Shown here: positions 10,951 to 19,813 of the stretch, one piece after another | How the letters are laid out: the number at the start of each line of letters is the position of its first letter | Numbering within the stretch: the stretch's first letter is position 1 | Origin: Hetaerina americana | Taxonomy: Eukaryota > Arthropoda > Insecta > Odonata > Calopterygidae | DNA: 64,000 bases | NCBI GenBank assembly: GCA_022747635.1 | Contig: JAKTNV010000007.1 | Coordinates: 12,800,997 to 12,864,996, forward strand | Reading direction: 5' to 3' | Notes under the pieces: generated by a model | Databases searched by the model: none | The model's input: only the letters and a program-made list of their open reading frames with translations | What the model was told of the DNA's origin: nothing | Program-made: the position numbers and the translations under genes

Positions 10951-13562
10951 ATTTAAATCACTGTTATTTTAGGTATTGGCAGAATTATCAACGTAAGGAT
11001 CCAGTAATTTTTATAAGATGATATAAACGACGCTTTAATATGAGACTGTTAAATTTTGTTATGTCCTAAATTTCCATTAGATTTTCGAGAAATAAATGTA
11101 CAAAAAGCGTAATGAAGTGCTAAAAACAGCAGTACTGCACAATGAATCATACTTCAGTATCAATTTATTTGATGGGTCCTGCCGAAGTGAATGTTGGCGA
11201 GTTAAATGTGAGAATTAAATTCAAAGTAAAAAAAAATAATCTTCTCCTCACACTCCTACCGTGTTTCAACTCGTAAGACGTCGGCCGCAGATGGCCCGCC
11301 ACAAACGCATGCGATAAATCCGCTAGTGGTGGACAAGTCCATTTTTTACCGCTCACACATTTTTCAAGAGCTTCGTCTTTGTGGGCTTATGAATTTAGCA
11401 GATGTTCGCATGGATGTCTTTCAATGTGCCTTTTAAAAAAATTACACTTGCGAAATGCTCCTTGGTAGTTCCTGCAAAACAGGCTCGTGATCATAGAAAT
11501 TTTCTGGTCGAAACAAGTGATAATTTTAAATCATGAAAGTGTTAAGATTTATTGAAATACGAGTTTATACATTCCCTTTCCCTGCTGCCTCTACCCTTAC
11601 TTAGGTTAGGCATATCATTTCAAGATTGTGGCATAATATGTTGCATTCACTTCAATTTATCATGTTAACATGGCTCGTATCGATGTTGAAATTATTTTTA
11701 ATCGAATATAATTGAATCGATAGGTATTTAAGAGGGTTTGGTTGAGGTATTTGTCGGTGTAAAGTGACAGTCGAAGGATCGTCAGCGATCGCGAGAGCCA
11801 CGAGTTTGAATCTCCGGTGCCTCATTATAGTGGTGGCGAATTGCTCAATACAGCCAAGATAATAGGAATGGACTAACAATTATGTGTCAAAATCTGCCCA
11901 GTAAAATGACCGCAGATTTTGATGTATAGATTGAAAGTCATGCAAACCTGGGTTTGTTGGGGTTCACAGGTTTGACAGATGTATCCATTACATTTTCCAG
12001 GCAGGGAGAGGTGTTTTCGCCCATCTTCGTAATCGAAATGTTTTCTGATGGGTTGGACGGGGGAAGGCAGGACTCCGCTCATTGTTTTCCTTAAAGTTTC
12101 TTTTGAGAAGCGGAGTGAAGTAACTTTCATAAATAGGAGCAAAACGTGGCAAAAAGTGGAGATCCTGCGGGCTCTCATGGTGGACATCTTTGAGATGGAT
12201 GGTTTTGAACGTGTAGAGACGATTCCATATCCAAGATGAGTCGATTCTATCATAATCGATTGGTTTTTATTCAACTCTTGGGCTTACACCAAAATTTTAT
12301 TTATCACAGTTGTAGGCACTATGTGGATATGACTCTACCAAAAGGAATACTGACGCTTCATCCGTAACTGCGCGCATAGTAAAATTTTCTCTTGTTCAGA
12401 CAAGAGTATACAATTATTTTTCCACTACAAATACTTTGTATAAAATCTTTCGTTTGCTGCAATAACTTTGAATTCCATGAATGTGCAATTATTGGTGCAT
12501 ATTTCATGTATAACAGTCGTTTTCTGTGGACTTTTCTCCCAAAATGATATCACCGTAACAGCCCCGTTGCCACAAGTGTCAATACTTGCAGCCTCATTGA
12601 ATGATATACGTGTGCCTGTAACTACTTTTAACGTAGGTTTATTGACAGTTACCCTGGGTAGAAACTTGTTGACCGGTTGAATTGTTCGATGGTAGTGTTG
12701 GAGAGCATAAATAGAATAGATCATAAACATATGTAGACTAAATATTTTGAAAGAAATGTTAGTAGAGATTACGGAGAAAATTTAGAGAAGAGATTGGTAA
12801 TCATATTGGTAGTACGAAGGTTCTGGCTGGAAGGTAAAGTTCTTGAGTTAATTACCACTGTGAAAAAGTGGGAGAGTATACGAGTTTTTCATGAGTACCA
12901 GAAATAGTGTGAAGTGGTAGTATTTGGAATTTTGAATTATGTTTGGATTATTTGAACGAAATATTAATATGACAATTAAGTTTCGCGCCACTGACATTTA
13001 GCAGTCGGCTGTCTATTAGTTTATGTAAAATAATGGGCGTAGTCCAATAGTGTTGATTGAAAGAAAATTGTCAATTGTATAATCCTTAAATACAATGATC
13101 CTTTTGTTCCTTTGGAGTTTTTTCATGCTAACAGTTAATAATGCGAATGATGAAAGGAGCTGTTTTTATTCACAAGTGCGTGTGGCCTGAAGAAAGCATT
13201 CGGTTTTTCTATGATCTCATCTTCGGTGGCTTGTATGGCGTTCATTGAAACAGAATGATGTAATCGCGGCATGTCGTTGGTGCAGATATACATATATTTT
13301 TACGTTAACCCGCAATTGTCCAGAATAAATAAGTGATACGTCGGTACCGAAAATTTGACCGTCTTGGCACATCTCACATCGATGGCTTAAAAATAATTGT
13401 TTTTTTTTTCACTAAAATTCCATCATGCTATTTTCCTCAATTATTCGATTAGTTAAATCCCGGCATTAGGGAATTTGCGGTTGCCCCTATGTGTTTGGCT
13501 TGGCGCCATTTCTTTTATCGGGGGGCCGAACCACGAGAGATTGTGTACACAGCATCCATGTC
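10951..13562. other. AT-rich non-coding stretch
   Basis: Apart from the uncertain Cys-rich frame at 11873-12274, I see only short unrelated frames. Overlapping frames at 12425-12730 (minus) and 12468-12680 (plus) are stop-free over about 200-300 bases but match nothing I know. Confidence 0.4.
11873..12274 (-). pseudogene. Unidentified frame, possibly a piggyBac-like C-terminus
   Basis: This minus-strand frame of 133 residues in AT-rich DNA ends in a cysteine-rich stretch, with spaced CxxC-like pairs around YICQTC and a later VC...IC. That recalls the C-terminal Cys-rich finger of piggyBac-type transposases. I could not recognise a catalytic domain, terminal repeats or a TTAA duplication. The resemblance is weak and chance is a fair alternative. 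Confidence 0.2.
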
Positions 13563-13630
13563 CGAGGCGAGTATCGAACCTTCGACCTCGACGATAACAG
13601 GTACGTCCATCTCTCACCGGGCTAACCCGT
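13563..13630 (-). repeat. tRNA-like SINE head
   Basis: On the minus strand, an A-box-like TAGCCCGGTGAGAG is followed about 40 bases later by a B-box-like GGTTCGATACTC, as in tRNA-derived SINEs. No full cloverleaf was worked out. The body and tail are not recognised in the flanking DNA. Confidence 0.45.
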
Positions 13631-15340
13631 GCGTTGGACTGATGTTTGTCTTGTGATAGTCCGCCTCTTGCTGTCGTTTCCGATAGAAAATATCATGCTG
13701 CCCGATGGTGCGTGTTTAAAAAGATTTGCTGCAGTAGAATGGGAAAATCATACTAGAGGCTCCCTCGCTCGCTGCTGTGCCCTTAAAACGGACGACATTC
13801 AACGCGACGCGTGTAATTATGTTAACGGCGTGCTCCGTTATTTCGCACCCGTTCAGCACGTCCGTTTTCGCGCAAGTGCCCACAGGGTTAGATAAACAAC
13901 GGCATGAATAAGCTGTCAAAATATTGCTTACGTGTTTTCGAATTTTTGTCGTCCTAGCTCGTTATACGAAACCGGTTATTAGCTCTTTTTCATATGGTCC
14001 CGTCAGTGGTTAAAACGTAATTACGTGCTTTCCATGATTAAAACGCATTTATTAAGTAGTAAAAACTCAATTTGTGATCGCTGCTAACATTATAATGACT
14101 TGGCTGCTCGTGAATTATTCACCGTGCGTGTTCATATTTCTTTCGTTCACGTGGAAACAATCCGCGTTATCTGACTCCCTGACAGGTCGGAGTAGATTGT
14201 CTCGCCGGGGTTCAGATGCATCGCCAGCTCGAAAGAGTTCATGTCCCTCCGCATAATTACACTTGTTAGTGCAAAGAGTCGCCTGAATATCGCGCTTATA
14301 TCCACAGCGGCAAGGTACGTACATCGAGGTCTCTTCGAAGACCCACGCTTTTAACTTTTACTCTCCCGGAAGTCCCTCTCCGGGAATTAAGATCCATTTA
14401 TGAGGAGTGTTTTGTTTTTCATATTCTCGAACAAGTTTGGTTTTCTACTCGGGCTCCGCCTCGTTGTCATGTAGCCCTACAAGCGGGTTGACGAGAGTAA
14501 ATGTCAAATTGAAAAGACAAGTCTACACGTAATATTTCTCGAATAGCTTTATTTTTCAGGTGATTCCATGGCATAATGGTTTCACTTAAAAGAGTTTCCC
14601 TTACGGTAAATGTTAAGATGTGATATTTTACTTAAATCCATGCCGTATGAAAATTTAAGATTTGTTATTTTTATCATCTTAATTAGTCGAACCTTATCGT
14701 ACTCATTTCCTGCCAACTTGATCATTTGAGGATGTGTATTTTTTTATGCACTCAAGAGAGCTTAAGGGAGTTTAATTGGTTGTACTTGAGCCGGAAATAA
14801 TGCTTTCTGATCAGCAGTACTTGGAGGTGGTAGGTATGTAATGACAACCGGATGTTTCCCACGTATTACGCTTGCGTTATTATGACAAAAAAACACTGAC
14901 TATCATGCATCTCTAATGTGAACCGGTGTCCATTAGTTGTTGTAGGAGCATTTCCTACTCCATAGGGACGTGAGAAAATGAATGGTGTTTCACGATGGAT
15001 GTTCGGAAAAAGTTTAGAACGAAATTAACTGTATTTAAATTATTATTATAATTTCCTTGATTCAACGAGGCCATGGAATATAGCGCTCCAAGTAGCGGGC
15101 TTGCGTTATATTCCGCGCAAACTTTGAAGGATCTGATGGAAATGAGCACGACATTCAATTACTTAATAGACGTGGGTTGTAAAATAATTATGTAAATGGA
15201 ATAGGCATGGGAGCAGTGATCAATCCCAAGGCTGATCTGATAGTTTTAGGGCAGAGCTCTTTAATATTATGTATAATTATAATTCGTGTGAAATTCACAA
15301 ATCACGGTGAAGGGAGGGGACAGTTCCTTATTCCCTGTGC
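13631..15340. other. Non-coding stretch
   Basis: A 10-bp inverted repeat (AAAACGGACG/CGTCCGTTTT) spans about 13785-13875 in a CpG-rich patch. The remaining sequence is AT-rich without recognisable genes. Confidence 0.4.
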
Positions 15341-15402
15341 AGGAATCGAATCTGGGCACTCCTTTCGCGGGTCCAGCGCTCTACCCACTGGACTTTTCCC
15401 TG
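15341..15402 (-). repeat. tRNA-like SINE head
   Basis: The minus strand reads CCAGTGGGTAGAGCGCTGG, a D-arm and A-box region, then AGATTCGATTCCTG, a B box and T arm. Spacing is that of a tRNA. The stems are imperfect, so this is best read as a SINE head or tRNA pseudogene and not a functional tRNA. Confidence 0.5.
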
Positions 15403-18139
15403 AATGGATAAATCTAAATATAAATTTTAGAGGAAGATAATAAGAAGAATTGTAAATTCCGGAACCGAGTGTAATTACAGTGTAATGCAAGCAGGCGTGT
15501 GGATAGCGGTAGGTGCAGTGTTACCTATATTAAATACAGTGGCTGTGCTTTATTCAATGCCACTGCTTGTAGTTGTAGGTGTTATGTACGGGTCTGCTGG
15601 GGTCATTACTGTTAAGTACCCTTTAGAATAATGAATTTACCTAACTGAGTACTTCTCCCTGCCTCCTTTGTAAAAAATAATCTTTCCTTATTTCAATCGT
15701 TGTATAAAAATACTTAAATAAAAAATCGTAATGGTAAGAAATGTTTGCTTTTCATAACTAGTATCGTAGTTGAACAGGTGACTCCGTAATAAAATGGCGG
15801 AATGATTAAATTTCGATGCTGAAATAAGACTCTCATTTCCATGAAATCATACTGGTTTTTTTCAAATGGAGTATTGGCATGAATGTGTAATATTATAAAA
15901 AGGAATTGCTCACTTTTTGAAGTTTTCGTCACAAATTTATTTGTTTCTTCGTCAGAAGCTTATTCTCCGCTGAAATTTCTAATTGAAGTTATTTTCTTTA
16001 TCATTTCGGCGTATTCTTCTCCGCTTCTGGAAATACTTTACTGTTATACGGTAATCTTTCGGATGTTCCAGCATCATCTAATTGCTCTTCGCTTCAGCTA
16101 AGCAATGCTGCACTGAAAGGTTCTTTCTTCTCCACTCAAAGACTAGTGTCTATATTTCGAAGACGCTCTTTAATACTTCCTTGTTGTAGTTCATTCGTCC
16201 AAATGCAGTAGAAGTGTATTCGTGCCTCCGTTTCAACAAAAACGCCGCGAGCTCTTTAACATGTTAGAAGTATTTTTTCGTTAACTGTACATGCAAGAAG
16301 CTCTCACGCTCCTCCGTCTTACCAATAAGCACCATCTTCGGCCTCGTTCCATGTCTTTGTTGAATGCTTCTTTACTTTCGAGGATTTAAAAGAGTCTTTA
16401 CACACAATGGAACGCATTGTTTAACCAAGAGAATAAGAATTGCCCCAGGAAGGCCCAATTGTCATTGGGTCTTCCAATTTTTGTAAGCGTCACCTTTTGT
16501 TTCTCATAAATGTCATTTCGAAACCAAGAGTTGCGACGAGGATGGAGACATTTTTCCACTACCGCCATGTAAGTGCATCACATAAAGTAAATGCAATGCT
16601 ATAAAACAGTATATCTTCAATTATCCCTGTCTAAGCCCTTTTCTGATACCCGATATAAGAAAAAAGAGTCGATTTCTGTCCCAATGTTGGATAAATGAAT
16701 TTCGTTTCATTGTTTTTCTGCTTGAAAATACTAAGTATTTTCAAGTAGAAAAAAGTGAATTACTGTGGTTGCAAAGTCTTGAAAAGAATGTTAAATTTCC
16801 TTTAGATGTCGTTATTTTAATATTACATTTAAAAAGCAAATGCGTGGGGGAAATAGTGAAATTCCTTCCACAGAAATCCAGTGGCTAGTAATTATTTAAC
16901 CATTAATTCAGTAATTTCTGGTTAAGTTTAAATTGAACTGAAAGTAAAAGACTTTGATCTTTCTACTATTTTCAGTTTGAATCGCTTCCACAAAGTGATA
17001 CCTCCCACCATCCAATTAAATTTAAATTGTTTAACCAGTTATTGTAAGGCCTAATATTTGGAAGAGTCTTTTACTCATTAGTCTCTCTGCACAGTGCACG
17101 TGAACCCGTCCGTATTATTGTGGGTTTAGAGAGTATTATCACATTACTTGTAGATACTAGCTGGTCGTCATTCGTACAAATGGACACCCTTGGTTGCAAG
17201 CGTTTTCCACTGCCCAATTTGCAAATCGTTCGTTGCCAAACTAGTCTCTTGTTCCGCACCATTTGTCCTCACACTTCTTCTGGACTTATAACATGGTATG
17301 TGGAGTTTCGCATTGCCTGAGGTAGTCTACCATGTAGAGGTAGATTTTGGGCGGTCTCTGATAACTATTTCAAAGCGTCAAGAACTTTGTAAATATGCAA
17401 AGAACCTTTTCCCTCGCCCCTTAGTTTCTTATAATGATAGAGAATCTCATTAAGTAATTATACGGGTGGAGGAGAAACGACAATTATAGAAACGGGAAGG
17501 CATGTGTTCAGCCAAAGCAAAAATTATGAGCCTGCCCTATTTAGGGTGTCCTTCCGTTGGACGTGATAATGAGTTGCGGAATAGGGGGAGCCAGGTGGCT
17601 GATTAACCTACTAGGTTTTTGGAAACATTGCGAAAGTGATTGCTACCCTCGCATCCAAATATATTTCCGTATTCGCTACTCATGCTGTCTCTTCGTCAGG
17701 AAACATTTTGCCTCAGATGGAAGGTTAAAGGAAAAAAAATTGTCCGAGTTGATTTTAAAAGTGTATAATTATGCTAAACAAATGCATATATCTTCTTTCT
17801 TAAGGTTTCAAATCATTTTCGTAGTTTCTCCGAAGTATTTCTCCCGTTTTAATATACGTACACCTATCGATATAAGCGTACAAACTATCCCATGAAATCT
17901 CATTCCTCTGTGAGGGGGTTAAATCCATAGATGTTACGACAACGAGGTTAGAATTGTGGAATTTCTCCATCAAGGAAGAAAGATAACTACAACCATTGTA
18001 ATTTCCGATTGAATATTTTTATTGATACGAACTTGTGTTAATACACAGTGGTTCAGGTTCATAGTGGTGGCTTCAAGTGATGAGAAAACACGTTGGTTGA
18101 AATAGACATTTATTTTATTTTTATTTTGTATTAGTCCGA
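15403..18139. other. AT-rich non-coding stretch
   Basis: A perfect 25-base palindrome (arms CTTGAAAATACT) lies at 16721-16745. A loose inverted similarity between about 16915-16950 and 17015-17040 (GGTTAA...TTTAAATT) may be a decayed MITE. No coding region is recognised. Confidence 0.4.
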
Positions 18140-18174
18140 AAACAGCTCTTCGACCTTTACATCGGACTTTGAAC

Positions 18175-18415
18175 ATTTATATAACCATATTGAAATGTAA
18201 TGAAATAATTGACTTTGTAATTCCACACACTTTATTTAAAAACACGACCCAGGTTTCGACGTTGAACGTCATCATCAGGTCGTTCAACGTCGAAACCTGG
18301 GTCGTGTTTTTAAATAAAGTGTGTGGAATTACAAAGTCAATTATTTCATTACATTTCAATATGTTATGCAAATTCCACAAAGTTACGCCTGAGACAACAA
18401 AATTTATATGACCAT
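18175..18415 (-). mobile_element. Fold-back hammerhead element with 14-bp duplication
   Basis: The direct repeat ATTTATATRACCAT occurs at 18175-18188 and 18402-18415 with one mismatch. Between them lies an inverted repeat with identical 83-bp arms (18186-18268 and 18281-18363) and a 12-base loop, then 38 bases (18364-18401) with no inverted partner. The minus strand across the loop contains a hammerhead ribozyme-like core (see 18246-18278). In element orientation it reads: short unique head, inverted tail, hammerhead, direct tail. Seen: arms, loop and duplication. Known: hammerheads are carried by Penelope-like retroelements. Inferred: this is a non-autonomous, self-inverted copy of such an element. 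Confidence 0.7.
18246..18278 (-). ncRNA. Hammerhead ribozyme-like motif with intact core
   Basis: Reading the minus strand from 18278: CTGATGA, one unpaired T, stem II GACGT/ACGTC with a 3-base loop, GAAA, stem III ACC/GGT with a 2-base loop, and C at position 17, giving a GTC cleavage site after 18246. All invariant core bases of a hammerhead are present. Stem I is weak: the bases next to the core (GAC and GTG) give only two pairs, and the perfect fold-back competes with ribozyme folding. Activity is therefore plausible but unproven. The core matches motifs at 2689, 22987 and 48360. Confidence 0.6.
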
Positions 18416-18490
18416 TTGACAATTACATACACCCAAGCCCTAGGTGGAAGAAAAAGCACCTTGGTGGGAATCGAACCCGCAACCTCTGGG

Positions 18491-18496
18491 TATATG

Positions 18497-18561
<65 letters not shown>

Positions 18562-18570
18562 GTATATATA
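18491..18570. repeat. (TA)n microsatellite
   Basis: An interrupted TA run with a few TG units directly abuts the SINE B-box region. Long frames of alternating Tyr/Ile here are artefacts. Confidence 0.9.
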
Positions 18571-18686
18571 ACAAGCTTTGACAGCAACAAGCAATATAAG
18601 AACACATTAAAAGATCACTCGCACGTTATTTCTTGATCATTTCGACGGAATTCAACTCCGTCTTCATCGGAAGAAATAGAAGTAAT

Positions 18687-18688
<2 letters not shown>
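18571..18688 (-). repeat. Hammerhead-like repeat block between two (TA)n runs
   Basis: The minus strand contains CCGATGA (core with U4 changed to C), one A, stem II GACGGA/TCCGTC with a 7-base loop, then GAAA (core 18670 down to about 18640). Downstream in this orientation the sequence CGTGCGAGTGATCTTTTAATG is collinear with CGTGTGAGTGTCCTTTTAAATG of the block at 18797-19070, so the two share a family. The block is bounded on both sides by TA microsatellite. Confidence 0.5.

Positions 18689-18760
<72 letters not shown>
18689..18760. repeat. (TA)n microsatellite
   Basis: Nearly pure TA run of about 70 bases separating two hammerhead-like blocks. Confidence 0.9.
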
Positions 18761-18762
<2 letters not shown>

Positions 18763-18796
18763 ACGATTGTACGGAAAAACTCACACGAGCGGCACA

Positions 18797-19065
18797 ATAA
18801 TGGGCTGACACAATATAACACATAGAATAGAATAGCAACATTTAAAAGGACACTCACACGGTAAATTGTTCGAGCCCTCTCAGAGGCCTTCTTCAAGAGA
18901 GACTGAAAATATGCATAGCATAGCATATTTTCATAGCATATTTTCATAGCATATTTCCAGTCTCTCTTGAAGAAGGCCTCTGAGAGGGCCGAAAGCTCGA
19001 AAAATTTACCGTGTGAGTGTCCTTTTAAATGTTGCTATTCTATTTGTGTTATATTGTGTCAGCCC

Positions 19066-19070
<5 letters not shown>
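18797..19070. repeat. Palindromic hammerhead-like repeat, arms about 120 bp
   Basis: The arms 18797-18914 and 18949-19070 are inverted and near-identical. The spacer 18915-18948 is made of tandem ATAGCATATTTTC-type units. Each arm holds TTGAAGAAGGCC...GGGCC followed by GAAA in the right arm (18967-18994) and CTCGAA in the left. This resembles a decayed hammerhead core plus stem II. Right of the palindrome a (TA)n run starts at once. Left of it about 36 unique bases (18761-18796) separate it from another (TA)n run. Confidence 0.6.
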
Positions 19071-19147
<77 letters not shown>

Positions 19148-19163
19148 CACACACACACACACC
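19067..19163. repeat. (TA)n-(CA)n microsatellite
   Basis: TA units at 19067-19142, followed by an ACAC run to about 19163. Confidence 0.9.
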
Positions 19164-19523
19164 AATCAAATTTGTCCTCGTCACGCAAAGTTGACGCTGT
19201 GTTGACTCTTAGGTAGTGGTTACAATAACATTTATGTTGAATTTATGAATTTTGTGTCATTCCTTCCTGGAAATAAATAAATATCGTTACAATCCGTCTC
19301 CCGAACGTCGCTTTGTGTGCGAGTTTTATGGTGTGGATATAGTTTGTGCTACGCCAAGGAGTTGCGTTGTGAAGGGGAGACCCTGTCTCGTTCCATCTAG
19401 ATGCATCTGTCTGTCTAAGAGACCACCTCGTAAATACAGAGTTGGGAAATATAATTCCGAGTGTCCAATTGAGTGGGTAACTTAACCTCTTCTCTCTCTC
19501 TCTCCCCCTCCTCCCGCCCCCAG

Positions 19524-19813
19524 GCGAGTACGTGTTCCAGGAGGATGCGGCCGTTCCCTCGGAGGGCGCTCTGGGCGGCTGCGAAGACGAGCCATCCGAG
19601 GGTCCTTTGGCCGCCTCGGAGGGGCAACTAGTGGAGGGTGCGGCCGCCGCTGAGGACGAGGAGGAGCAGGGCGTGCCTGGAGCCGAGGCGGACGTCGAGG
19701 AGGTCGTCACCGGCCTCTCCCTCTCCGGGTTCTCCCTCGAGGAGGCCCTCCAGTTCGTGGGCATCGACGAGGACGAAGACGACGTCGACGCCAAGGCTGC
19801 AGTGTCTCCAGAG
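19524..19813 (+). CDS. Internal exon, acidic; possibly CncC/Nrf-type factor
   Basis: A long pyrimidine tract ending CCCCCAG (AG at 19522-19523) precedes the exon, and GAG|GTGAGG marks the donor. The 290-base exon starts with two bases of a split codon and ends in phase 0. It reads (G)EYVFQEDAAVPSEG near the start, then a Glu/Ala-rich acidic stretch, then FSLEEALQFVGIDEDED near the end. GC content and codon use differ sharply from the AT-rich surroundings. If the upstream exon ends in ...ETG with the first G of the split codon, the junction forms ETGE, the Keap1-binding motif of CncC/Nrf proteins. That is inference, because the upstream exon was not found in the window. An unrelated acidic nuclear protein is the alternative. 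I am confident of the exon, much less of the family. Confidence 0.6.

Larger units (their letters stand above)
18140..18490 (-). repeat. tRNA-derived SINE split by a nested insertion
   Basis: The minus-strand SINE has a B box GGTTCGATTCCC (18469-18480) followed by the body CTAGGGCTTGGGTG (about 18430-18443). It resumes after the insert with CAAAGTCCGATGTAAAGG (about 18154-18171). The same order of B box, GGGCTTGGG and TCCGATGTAAAGG is seen uninterrupted at 36510-36660. The 5' head is lost in the (TA)n run starting at 18491. The insert at 18189-18401 is bounded by a 14-bp duplication. Confidence 0.6.

Noticed and set aside
18423..19216. Several Tyr/Ile-rich frames of 60-110 codons
   Set aside because: They are translations of (TA)n microsatellites.
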